From Scatosoma sp045577595 (GTDB taxonomy: Bacteria > Bacillota > Clostridia > Christensenellales > Borkfalkiaceae): 23,090 nt of DNA. The DNA is taken from the NCBI GenBank assembly GCA_045577595.1, contig JAZNIR010000052.1, forward strand, positions 1 to 23,090. Direction: 5' to 3'. Of this stretch, positions 15,794 through 22,102 are shown in pieces (positions within the stretch are counted from its first letter, which is position 1; each line of letters starts with the position of its first letter). Both the position numbers and the translations under genes were made by a program. Below the pieces are notes generated by a model. That model was not told the DNA's origin. It made no database searches and saw only the letters and a program-made list of their open reading frames with translations.

Positions 15794-17071
15794 ATGAATC
15801 CCTTTCAAGAAAAACCGACGTCCATAGAAAGCAGTTTTCAAAATTGGAAAGAAATGTATCCCCGCTCTTACGATAAAAGAGAAGTCGACCCGTACACCAA
15901 AACGCGTATTATTTTAATGAACGGCACGGAATTTGAAGCCAACTGGTTTTCTCACCAATTTGCCCGCCACGTTTGCGACAACGATTTACGGCGGGAAATT
16001 GCGCTCACGCGCGAAGTGGAAAAACAACAACAACTGAAAATCTCCCTTTTAAAACCCGCAAACGAGAGCATTTTAGAACATACGATTGGTTACGAACAAC
16101 TTGCCGTCGACCTTACGGCGGAGCTTGCTAAGCGCGAAGAAGACTGTTGCGTGAAAACGGCGCTCGATTTTGCGCTTTTGGAAGACTTCGACCATTTATA
16201 CCGTTACGCGAATTTATTGGAAATGGAACAAGGCGTGGCGGCGGAATGGTTGGTGGGCAGATATACGGAAATTATGCCTGGACGCCCGACGATTGCGCAT
16301 CAACGGTATCCAATGGATAACGTACGGAGAAATATCAACGCGAAAACGAGCGACGTACAAACGGTGCTTTCCACAATGATTATCACCGCCGCCGAACAGC
16401 AAACAATGAATTATTATATGAACGTAACGAATTTTGCTTGTTCGGATATCGGGCGTAGGCTGTATCAAGAAATCGCGCTCGTGGAAGAAGAGCACGTAAC
16501 CCATTACGAATCGCTAATGGACCCCAATTCCACGTGGCTCGAAATGCTACTTTGGCACGAATATTGCGAATGTTATTTGTATTGGTCTTGTTATCAAACG
16601 GAAACGGATTCGTACGTGAAAAAGTTGTGGGAACAAAATTTGGAAATGGAAATCGCGCACTTACATAAAGCGGTGGAGCTTCTGAAAAAATATGAAAATA
16701 AGGATTGGCAAGAAGTGATTAAAGACGGGAAATTCCCCGCGCCGATTTCGTTGCACGAAAATATAGATTACGTGCGCAAAATTTTAGGGGAAACGGTGCA
16801 ATACACCACTTGTCGCGAAACGTATAAACGGGTGCGCGATTTGCCCAAAGACGCCGACTTTTTCCGTTTTCAACAAACGATAAGCCCCACGGATGAAATC
16901 GTGCCGTCGCATATCGTTATCGAAAACTTTATTGCGCGTAGGGGAATGGACTACCGTTACCAAGTAGCGCCCAATCCCGTGCCCGAACTTCGAAACCGTC
17001 GCAAAGACAACACGTCGGTTGGCAGAAAACCGAACGCCACCGATTCCACTGCCTTTTTTTGCAACGATTAA
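15794..17071 (+). CDS. Ferritin-like (di-metal) helical protein, function unknown
   Basis: I do not recognise a named enzyme. The 425-residue protein is mostly helical, without signal peptide or membrane segment, and is rich in metal-type ligands: E91-xxx-E95-H96, E130-DFD-H134, E201, E231-EE-H234 with H238/E239, H255-E256, and E286-IA-H289. Repeated E-x-x-H pairs on predicted helices are the signature of ferritin-like di-iron or di-manganese four-helix bundles. There are also clustered cysteines (Cys118/119; Cys258/260/266). The N-terminal ~60 and C-terminal ~60 residues look less ordered. Start at 15794 has AAGGAGTG. It is monocistronic, divergent from the permease/iron-sulfur unit and closed by a strong terminator. 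A weak candidate promoter is TTGCAT (15635) with TATAAT (15657). A stress, oxidase or metal-handling role is inference only. Confidence 0.6.
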   Translation: MNPFQEKPTSIESSFQNWKEMYPRSYDKREVDPYTKTRIILMNGTEFEANWFSHQFARHVCDNDLRREIALTREVEKQQQLKISLLKPANESILEHTIGYEQLAVDLTAELAKREEDCCVKTALDFALLEDFDHLYRYANLLEMEQGVAAEWLVGRYTEIMPGRPTIAHQRYPMDNVRRNINAKTSDVQTVLSTMIITAAEQQTMNYYMNVTNFACSDIGRRLYQEIALVEEEHVTHYESLMDPNSTWLEMLLWHEYCECYLYWSCYQTETDSYVKKLWEQNLEMEIAHLHKAVELLKKYENKDWQEVIKDGKFPAPISLHENIDYVRKILGETVQYTTCRETYKRVRDLPKDADFFRFQQTISPTDEIVPSHIVIENFIARRGMDYRYQVAPNPVPELRNRRKDNTSVGRKPNATDSTAFFCND

Positions 17072-17089
17072 AAGCGTGTAAAACGAAAA

Positions 17090-17126
17090 ACAGTCGTGGA
17101 CGATTCGTCCACGACTGTAAATTTTT
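17090..17126. terminator. Strong bidirectional terminator
   Basis: ACAGTCGTGGACG (17090-17102) and CGTCCACGACTGT (17106-17118) form a perfect 13-bp stem with an ATT loop, followed by AAATTTTTA on the plus strand and by TTTTTCG on the minus strand. It separates the ferritin-like gene from the convergent XRE gene. Confidence 0.92.
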
Positions 17127-17131
17127 ATTCT

Positions 17132-17338
17132 TTAATCTTCCAAACCCGCTAAATAGTCGATAGACACTTTAAAATATCGGGCAATTAGCGTAAGATTGGA
17201 AAGTTTTGGCTCGCGTAAGCCGTTTTCCCAAAGGCTGATAATGCCCTTGCTTACGCCAAGCTCCGTCGCCAATTCGATTTGTCCGACGCGATTTTCCATT
17301 CTTAATTCTTTCAATCTTTCCCCAAAAACGTTTCTCAT
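17132..17338 (-). CDS. XRE-family transcriptional regulator (68 aa)
   Basis: Minimal Cro/CI-type protein: FGERLKELRMENRVGQIELATELGVSKGIISLWENGLREPKLSNLTLIARYFKVSIDYLAG covers the whole HTH-XRE domain, with the recognition helix around KGIISLWENG. No effector domain. The ATG at 17338 gives the normal family N-terminus but has no Shine-Dalgarno: the predicted extended -10 ends only six bases upstream, so the transcript would start at or next to the ATG and be leaderless. Two matching 16-bp operators in the divergent region point to repression of both itself and the membrane protein gene at 17485. Confidence 0.9.
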   Translation of the reverse strand: MRNVFGERLKELRMENRVGQIELATELGVSKGIISLWENGLREPKLSNLTLIARYFKVSIDYLAGLED

Positions 17339-17344
17339 AAAAAT

Positions 17345-17353
17345 ATTATCTCA
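17345..17353 (-). promoter_or_regulatory. Extended -10 of the second XRE gene
   Basis: Minus strand TG-A-GATAAT (17353-17345). Transcription would begin about seven bases on, at the ATG itself (17338). The left operator overlaps this element. Confidence 0.6.
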
Positions 17354-17364
17354 CAAATGTAAGA
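17349..17364. promoter_or_regulatory. Left operator of the second XRE divergon
   Basis: TCTCAC-AAAT-GTAAGA, a 16-bp palindrome with one mismatch. It matches the right operator (TCTTAC-AGTA-GTAAGA) in 11 of 12 arm positions and covers the XRE gene's own -10. Confidence 0.7.
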
Positions 17365-17371
17365 AAAATAC

Positions 17372-17400
17372 TTGACTTCTTACAGTAGTAAGAGTATAAT
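17372..17400 (+). promoter_or_regulatory. Promoter P1 of the membrane-protein gene
   Basis: TTGACT (17372-17377), 17-bp spacer, TATAAT (17395-17400). The spacer is almost entirely the right operator, the same arrangement as in the PH-domain divergon. Confidence 0.85.
17378..17393. promoter_or_regulatory. Right operator of the second XRE divergon
   Basis: TCTTAC-AGTA-GTAAGA, perfect 6-bp arms with a 4-bp centre, lying between -35 and -10 of P1. Its centre is 29 bp from that of the left operator, the same distance as between the operators of the first divergon. Confidence 0.75.
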
Positions 17401-17407
17401 ATAAATA

Positions 17408-17432
17408 TGTAAACGGAAAATATTTGTTTACA
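17408..17432. promoter_or_regulatory. Inverted repeat between the tandem promoters
   Basis: TGTAAAC and GTTTACA form 7-bp arms around 11 bp, different in sequence from the XRE operators. It lies just after the P1 start region and before the P2 -35, so it could bind a second regulator. No candidate regulator is seen. Confidence 0.4.
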
Positions 17433-17436
17433 ATAC

Positions 17437-17465
17437 TTGACATTGCCTAACAAATATAGTATCAT
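17437..17465 (+). promoter_or_regulatory. Promoter P2 of the membrane-protein gene
   Basis: TTGACA (17437-17442), 17-bp spacer, TATCAT (17460-17465). Its start would be near 17472, just ahead of the ribosome site, giving a very short leader. No XRE operator lies in it, so it may give transcription independent of that repressor. Confidence 0.7.
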
Positions 17466-17484
17466 AAAAGAAAAGGAGAGAATT

Positions 17485-17976
17485 ATGGAAACGATTATTC
17501 AACACGAAAAATATGGCAAGATTGTTTACAGCGAAAGTTTTTGGACGGGAAAGAAAAAATTGTATATCAACGACGTGGAATTAAAAAAGGTAAATCGAAA
17601 GGCTTTTGAATATAACGTAGGGGAAGAAACGGTAAGCGTCGGGCTGAAAGGGAATATGTTGACGGGAATGGCGGTTACGATCAAAGAAGAAAAAATACAG
17701 GTCGTGCCAAAGCCCGAATGGTACGTAATCTTATTGTCTGTTTTAATGTTTTCCTTTATTATGGCTTGGGGGAATTCGGTGGCGCTTGTGAAAATATTCC
17801 CCCTTGTCGGCGGTGCGCTCGGTGGGGGTGTAAGCGGGATATTTGCCGCTTTGAATATTATCAGCACGAGATATACGAAAAACGTATGGGTGAAGTTGGC
17901 GCTTGGCGTCGTCTTTTTCGCGGCGACCATAGTAAGTTGTTACGTATTGGCGCGTATAGTAATTTCGGCGTTATAA
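17485..17976 (+). CDS. Small membrane protein, unknown function
   Basis: A 163-residue protein I cannot assign to a named family. The first ~85 residues are soluble and look beta-rich (short alternating stretches such as KLYINDVELKKV, FEYNVGEETVSVGL, MAVTIKEEKIQVV). Three membrane segments follow: about 91-113 (WYVILLSVLMFSFIMAWG), 117-140 (glycine-rich FPLVGGALGGGVSGIFAALNII) and 145-170. The overall design, a beta domain plus membrane helices, recalls the PH-domain protein at 12752, with the order reversed. An upstream ATG at 17437 is in frame, but overlaps the P2 -35; the ATG at 17485 has AAAGGAGAG. Expression is probably repressed by the divergent XRE protein at P1. Confidence 0.75.
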   Translation: METIIQHEKYGKIVYSESFWTGKKKLYINDVELKKVNRKAFEYNVGEETVSVGLKGNMLTGMAVTIKEEKIQVVPKPEWYVILLSVLMFSFIMAWGNSVALVKIFPLVGGALGGGVSGIFAALNIISTRYTKNVWVKLALGVVFFAATIVSCYVLARIVISAL

Positions 17977-17990
17977 AAAGTATAACGAAA

Positions 17991-18016
17991 AAGACGGAAG
18001 ATTTTCCGTCTTTTTT
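17991..18016 (+). terminator. Terminator of the membrane-protein gene
   Basis: AAGACGGAA (17991-17999) and TTCCGTCTT (18004-18012) form a perfect 9-bp stem, followed by a T run. Confidence 0.88.
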
Positions 18017-18017
18017 C

Positions 18018-18035
18018 TTTGGCGCAGGCGGAGGG
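18018..18035 (-). repeat. Copy of the tRNA-Ser 3' end
   Basis: The 18 bases TTTGGCGCAGGCGGAGGG are identical to 18191-18208, which cover the CCA, acceptor strand and part of the T arm of tRNA-Ser, in the same orientation 173 bp away. After it the sequence differs, but a GCGAACCCCC stretch like the tRNA T loop reappears at 18111-18120. Either a remnant att-like duplication or a decayed tRNA copy. The 18036-18157 interval between holds no gene I can support. Confidence 0.7.
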
Positions 18036-18157
18036 GTATTGGCTATCGCCAAAGCGTCCTCGCTTAACAGCTTTTGCCTTTTTTACAAATGTTCGCTTTT
18101 CGCTCGTCGCGCGAACCCCCGATAATTCAGAGAACCGTGCTGTCTTCCACGTACTAC

Positions 18158-18192
18158 AAAAAAAGGATAAGCAAAAAGCTTATCCTTTTTTT
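18158..18192 (-). terminator. Terminator of tRNA-Ser
   Basis: GGATAAGC and GCTTATCC form a perfect 8-bp stem around AAAAA, flanked by A and T runs on both sides, directly after the tRNA CCA on the minus strand. Could act in both directions. Confidence 0.85.
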
Positions 18193-18281
18193 TGGCGCAG
18201 GCGGAGGGATTCGAACCCCCGTGGGCTTTCACCCAAACGGTTTTCAAGACCGCCTCGTTATGACCGCTTCGATACGCCTGC
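18193..18281 (-). tRNA. tRNA-Ser (UGA)
   Basis: On the minus strand, GCAGGCG pairs with CGCCTGC as a 7-bp acceptor stem, followed by G discriminator and an encoded CCA. The anticodon stem-loop GCGGTCTTGAAAACCGT gives anticodon TGA (18246-18244), reading UCA and other UCN codons. The long variable arm GGGTGAAAGCCC marks it as class II, as required for serine, and the T arm has GGTTCGAATCC. Length 89 nt including CCA. Confidence 0.96.
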
Positions 18282-18309
18282 ACACTATTTAAATTTTTCA
18301 ACGCTATTT

Positions 18310-18338
18310 ATTATACCCCACTATGGATAAAAAGTCAA
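18310..18338 (-). promoter_or_regulatory. Promoter of tRNA-Ser
   Basis: Minus strand TTGACT (18338-18333), 17-bp spacer, TATAAT (18315-18310). The start falls near 18303, about 22 nt before the mature tRNA 5' end. Confidence 0.85.
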
Positions 18339-18374
18339 TGATTTTTTGACCGAAAATCACGTTAAATAGTGGGG
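18316..18374. repeat. Inverted repeat spanning the tRNA promoter
   Basis: CCCCACTAT (18316-18324) and ATAGTGGGG (18366-18374) are perfect 9-bp arms 41 bp apart. One arm abuts the tRNA -10; the other abuts the stop of the two-TM gene. A smaller GTCAA-N7-TTGAC repeat lies inside. Reading through from the two-TM gene the RNA could fold here, but there is no T run right after the outer stem. Confidence 0.55.
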
Positions 18375-18376
18375 AT

Positions 18377-19192
18377 TTATTCGTTTGCTGGCAATTGCGC
18401 TTCGGCTTTTTTTGCTCTGCCAATGGCAAAATATTGTTCCATAAATTTATTCCGTTCTTGTTCGGTGCGGAAAAAGAACAAATCGCCGTTTTTCAAAGAC
18501 GGCCAACAATCGGTGAAATCGGCTTCAATCTTTTCGCATTCGCCGTTGATTCCGCCGACGAATTTATAGGTGTGTATGCCGTAGCGAAAGTTTTCCGATT
18601 CGGAAACGGGCACGGGAGCGTCGAATTTGGATTTGCAACAAGGGCAAAAATCCAACGTTTTGATGGATTTCCCCTTGCTTTCCGCTTCGTAGATTTCGAT
18701 TAAGTCAAATTCGTTTAAATCGGCAAATTTCGTGGCCTTCGAAAACCAATGCGTGGTGTAATCGCCAAGTGGCATAATTACGCCTTCAATCAACTTAAAA
18801 TGTTGGTTATGCCCGTCGAACGTGAAATCATACAGTTCGCGCGAAATGTCCGTATAACCCGCGCTCAGCCGTTGCGCCGTGTAATCAATTTCACCAAGGA
18901 AACGGGGTACGTGCACGTGATACCATCTTCCCGCTACGTCCATTTTTTTATTGTTTTTTATAAGCGCTATATCAAAGAGTTTCTTTACGATAGCGTAAAT
19001 AACGGCGTACAGCGTTGCGTCGATAATCGCGCCGATAATCACCAACCACGCGTTAGGAACTTTTTGCAAGACGGGGAACAATTCGCCGTTCAAAAGCGCC
19101 GTAATAATTAAATTTGCAATTAAAAAAACGGAAAAAGTCGTGCCGTGTATTTTACCAATCGCGTTTGCCGTGTGATTATTTATCTGTTTCAT
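18377..19192 (-). CDS. Two-TM protein with beta-rich cytosolic domain, unknown function
   Basis: A 271-residue protein that I cannot name. Two N-terminal membrane helices (about 18-37 and 48-70) are followed by a ~200-residue soluble part, beginning with VAGRWYHVHVPRFLG and DISRELYDFTFDGHNQHF, alternating patterns that suggest a beta sheet or barrel, then a CPCC motif (183-186) and a mixed C-terminal part with WPSLKNGDLFFFRTEQERNKFMEQYF. The two-TM plus beta-barrel plan resembles, in outline only, the Cap15-type effector of CBASS defence, but no nucleotide cyclase lies nearby and I do not claim it. AGGAGAAA precedes the ATG. It starts 30 bases after the inositol-monophosphatase-family gene and is probably cotranscribed with it. 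Confidence 0.65.
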   Translation of the reverse strand: MKQINNHTANAIGKIHGTTFSVFLIANLIITALLNGELFPVLQKVPNAWLVIIGAIIDATLYAVIYAIVKKLFDIALIKNNKKMDVAGRWYHVHVPRFLGEIDYTAQRLSAGYTDISRELYDFTFDGHNQHFKLIEGVIMPLGDYTTHWFSKATKFADLNEFDLIEIYEAESKGKSIKTLDFCPCCKSKFDAPVPVSESENFRYGIHTYKFVGGINGECEKIEADFTDCWPSLKNGDLFFFRTEQERNKFMEQYFAIGRAKKAEAQLPANE

Positions 19193-19222
19193 AATTTTCT
19201 CCTGTGTAAGAACGTTATGTGA

Positions 19223-20035
19223 TTATTCATTTACCAGCGTTTTTAAATCTTCGTACGCCGTTGCATTGGCGCAAATAATCGTGCCTGCCTTGTCCAGCGG
19301 TAACGCTTCGCCTTGCCAATCGGAAGAAACACCGCCCGCTTCTTCCAAAATAAGAATACCCGCCGCATAATCCCAAGGCTTGATTACCTTTTCAAAATAG
19401 CCGTCCAATCTACCGCAAGCAATATAACAAATAGCAATCGCCGTCGAACAAATGCGCCGAAGGTCTAAACAGTTGGTAAACACCCGTTTTGCGCGAAGAA
19501 AAGTTTCGTCCGCTTCGTCTTTATGGGACGAACCAGCGCCAAATTCCACAAGCGCGTTTTTCAAAGGACGGGCGCTGACGGAAAGCGTATCGAACGAGTA
19601 ATTTTCCACGCCGATTTGCAAAAGCCGTTTCACGCCGAAACGGGTGCTGTAAAAATGCGCGCCTTTTCCGCGAACGGAAAAGAACATTTCGTTGGTAAAA
19701 GGATTAAACACGACGCCGAATTGTACGCGTCTATTTTCCACGTAAGCAAGCGAAATCGAGCTCATTTTATAATCGTATACGAGATTCGTCGTGCCGTCGA
19801 TAGGGTCGAGAATAAAGCATTTATCTTTTAAAAGATGGTTTTGTTCTTCTTCCGTCATAAACCCTACGTCGGGATACAGTTTAAACAATTCGTCTTTGAG
19901 AAAATCGCTGATTTTAAAATCCACGGCGGTTACGAAATCGTACGCGCCTTTCATTTCCACCATCAAAACGTCCGGTTTGCTGAACACGATTTCTTTCGTT
20001 TTATAAACCAATTCTATGATTTTTTCGTAATTCAT
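19223..20035 (-). CDS. Inositol monophosphatase family protein
   Basis: A 270-residue member of the Mg-dependent phosphatase superfamily. Metal ligands are visible in order: the TEEEQ segment (Glu62-64), LDPIDGTTNLV with Asp77, Asp80 and the backbone carbonyl of Ile79, and the C-terminal KPWDYAAGILILEEAGG with the third Asp. Relatives dephosphorylate inositol 1-phosphate, other sugar phosphates, PAP (CysQ) or fructose bisphosphate; the exact substrate is not decided here. The start has AGGAGC and lies behind a TATAAT promoter. First gene of a two-gene unit with the two-TM protein. Confidence 0.9.
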   Translation of the reverse strand: MNYEKIIELVYKTKEIVFSKPDVLMVEMKGAYDFVTAVDFKISDFLKDELFKLYPDVGFMTEEEQNHLLKDKCFILDPIDGTTNLVYDYKMSSISLAYVENRRVQFGVVFNPFTNEMFFSVRGKGAHFYSTRFGVKRLLQIGVENYSFDTLSVSARPLKNALVEFGAGSSHKDEADETFLRAKRVFTNCLDLRRICSTAIAICYIACGRLDGYFEKVIKPWDYAAGILILEEAGGVSSDWQGEALPLDKAGTIICANATAYEDLKTLVNE

Positions 20036-20064
20036 AAAAGCTCCTATCTATCATCCTTTTTATC

Positions 20065-20093
20065 ATTATAACATAAAAAAGGGGAATACGCAA
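20065..20093 (-). promoter_or_regulatory. Promoter of the phosphatase/two-TM unit
   Basis: Minus strand TTGCGT (20093-20088), 17-bp spacer, TATAAT (20070-20065). The -10 is perfect and the -35 keeps only TTG. Start near 20058, leader about 23 nt. Confidence 0.65.
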
Positions 20094-20129
20094 GATTTTT
20101 TTCAATAAAACCTTCCGTAAAGGCGTATT
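20075..20129 (-). terminator. Weak terminator candidate after the ABC-F gene
   Basis: On the minus strand AATACGC (20129-20123) and GCGTATT (20091-20085) can pair around a small CCTT/AAGG hairpin, followed by CCCCTTTTTT. The loop is long and the structure overlaps the next promoter's -35, so this is uncertain. Confidence 0.35.
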
Positions 20130-20130
20130 T

Positions 20131-22032
20131 TTATTCAATTAACGTTTCGTATTCGGCGTACAGCTCGTCTAAAAGCGTTTTAATTTTTTCCAGTCGTTCG
20201 CATTTCTCGTTTAAAAGCGCAAAATCGCCCGTAACGGCGGGGGAACAAAGTTCGTCGTTAATCGTTTGTTCTTCCGTTTCCAATAAAGAAATTTCCTTTT
20301 CGATTTTGGAAATTCTCGCCCGCTGTTGCGCTTCTTTCGCCCGTTCTTCTTTCGAACGGTAATACGTGGATTTTTCTTGCGTATTTTTCAAAACGACGGG
20401 GGTATGTGTGCGTTCATTTTCGCTTATTTCCGCTTTCAATTTGGCTTTATACGCGGTGTACGCGTCGTAATTGCCCGAAAAAGAGCGCAACTGCCCGTTT
20501 TCAAGTTCGATAATTTTCCCCGCCAACGCCTGTATGAAATATCTGTCGTGCGAAACGAACACCACCGTTCCGTCAAACGCTTGCAACGCGCTTTCCAAAC
20601 TCTCTCTTGCAGGCAAATCGAGATGATTGGTAGGCTCGTCCAAAAAGAGTACGTTGCCGTTTTCACATTCAAAAACGGCAAGGGCGAGTTTTGCCCGTTC
20701 GCCCCCCGAAAGCATACGCACCTTTTTATCCATATCTTCCGCAAACAATCCCGCCGCCGCGAGAATAGCGCGTACTTTCGTTTGTTCTAAACGGACGTGG
20801 CGAAACCATAATTCGCCGAGCACGGTGTTTTCCCCGTCGAGATTGGCGTTTTCTTGGTCGTAAAAGGCGATTTTCACGAAACGCCCGAATTTAATCGCGA
20901 CGTTTTTATTTTTTACGAGTTCTTTTAATAGGGTAGATTTGCCCGTACCGTTATCGCCGACGACGGCGCATTTTTCACCCCGCGTAATGGAAAAGGACGC
21001 GTTTTCCAACAATACTTTTTCGCCCGCCGTTAAATGCAAACCGTTTACTTGCAATACGTTTTCGTACGGTTTTTCCGTATAGGTGAAAGAGAATTTAGGC
21101 GCGGGGGGTGGCAGGCAAGGCTTTTCCACAAGCTCCATTTTTTCCAAAGCCTTTCTTCTCGATTGCGCCATTTTCGTCGTGGACGCGCGTACGAGATTTC
21201 TATCCACGTATTCTTGCATATGCGTCCGCTGTTCTTGCTGTTTTTCGTATTCTTTGATAAGGCGCGCCACCTTTTCCGCTTTTAACGTTTTATATTTGGT
21301 GTAATTGCCTTTAAACACCGAAAGCTTTTTGTTTTCCAATTCGAAAATTTGTGTGGCTAATCTGTCGAGAAAATATCTATCGTGCGACACCGTTAAAATC
21401 GCGCCTTTAAAGGTGGAAAGATATTCTTCCAACCAAAACAGCGTTTTCATATCCAAGTGATTGGTAGGCTCGTCCAAAATCAAAAGGTCGGGTTCTTCCA
21501 ATAAAAGCCGACAAAGTTTTAACCGCGTTTTTTCTCCGCCCGACATCGTGGCAATCGGTTGTTCGTACGCGTTTGCAAAATTCATACCGTTGAGTACGGC
21601 GCGGATTTTTACTTCAAAGTTGTAACTGTCCCGCGCGGAAATCAGTTTGTTTAAGCGTTCGTATTTGGCGGAAAGCGTTTTATATTCCGCCGATTGCCCG
21701 TTCGTTTTAGCAATTGCCCGCTCGACTTCGCGCAAACTTTCGACGGCGCGTATATCTTCTTCAAAGACGGCGCGCATTTCTTCAAAAACGGTGTTTTTCG
21801 AATCGTATCCGCCGTTTTGGGCAAGATAACCGATTTTGATGCCGTTTTTGCGGAAAATATCCCCGCTTTCGCAGTCCAATTCCCCTAAAATCAAGCGGAT
21901 AAGCGTGGTTTTACCTTCGCCGTTACCACCGATAAGCCCCACGCGTTCGCCTTCGTTTATGCTAAAACGGACGTTTTCAAGAAGAGAACCGCCGTTAAAT
22001 CCGAATGATATATTTTCCGCTGTAATTAACAT
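20131..22032 (-). CDS. ABC-F family ATPase (YdiF-like)
   Basis: Cytosolic protein with two ABC ATPase domains and no membrane segments, as in ribosome-associated ABC-F factors. Domain 1: Walker A GGNGEGKTT (about 35-43), signature MSGGEKTRL, Walker B LLILDEPTNHLD. The linker (P-site tRNA interaction motif) is the charged helical LKAEKVARLIKEYEKQQEQRTHMQEY segment. Domain 2: GDNGTGKST, LSGGERAKLAL, VLFLDEPTNHLD. A C-terminal coiled coil follows (about 545-633). Most such housekeeping members relieve stalled or difficult translation; some give ribosomal antibiotic resistance, which cannot be judged here. The ATG at 22032 has AAAGGATAG and yields MLITAENISFGF, a normal start; an upstream frame start at 22113 would add 27 unlike residues and cross a leader hairpin. 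Confidence 0.94.
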   Translation of the reverse strand: MLITAENISFGFNGGSLLENVRFSINEGERVGLIGGNGEGKTTLIRLILGELDCESGDIFRKNGIKIGYLAQNGGYDSKNTVFEEMRAVFEEDIRAVESLREVERAIAKTNGQSAEYKTLSAKYERLNKLISARDSYNFEVKIRAVLNGMNFANAYEQPIATMSGGEKTRLKLCRLLLEEPDLLILDEPTNHLDMKTLFWLEEYLSTFKGAILTVSHDRYFLDRLATQIFELENKKLSVFKGNYTKYKTLKAEKVARLIKEYEKQQEQRTHMQEYVDRNLVRASTTKMAQSRRKALEKMELVEKPCLPPPAPKFSFTYTEKPYENVLQVNGLHLTAGEKVLLENASFSITRGEKCAVVGDNGTGKSTLLKELVKNKNVAIKFGRFVKIAFYDQENANLDGENTVLGELWFRHVRLEQTKVRAILAAAGLFAEDMDKKVRMLSGGERAKLALAVFECENGNVLFLDEPTNHLDLPARESLESALQAFDGTVVFVSHDRYFIQALAGKIIELENGQLRSFSGNYDAYTAYKAKLKAEISENERTHTPVVLKNTQEKSTYYRSKEERAKEAQQRARISKIEKEISLLETEEQTINDELCSPAVTGDFALLNEKCERLEKIKTLLDELYAEYETLIE

Positions 22033-22045
22033 AAATCTATCCTTT

Positions 22046-22069
22046 TTCGCGGTATAGCTCTTCCGCGAA
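22046..22069 (-). promoter_or_regulatory. Hairpin directly before the ABC-F ribosome site
   Basis: On the minus strand TTCGCGG and CCGCGAA form a perfect 7-bp stem around a 10-base loop, and the second arm runs straight into the Shine-Dalgarno AAAAGGA. It may modulate translation of the ABC-F gene. No promoter is clear in the 70-bp divergent gap. Confidence 0.5.
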
Positions 22070-22102
22070 TTGCACAAAGTAAAACTGAAAAGGGGGGATA
22101 CG

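Noticed and set aside
17437..17484. Longer start for the 163-aa membrane protein
   Set aside because: The upstream ATG-type start overlaps the P2 -35 and has no ribosome site, while 17485 has AAAGGAGAG.
18052..18082. Possible diverged copy of the 129-bp repeat near the tRNA
   Set aside because: The resemblance is limited to short GCGTC/TTTTGCC stretches and is not convincing over any real length.
18377..19192. Firm call of a CBASS Cap15 effector
   Set aside because: Only the general layout matches; no cyclic-nucleotide synthase or other defence gene is adjacent.
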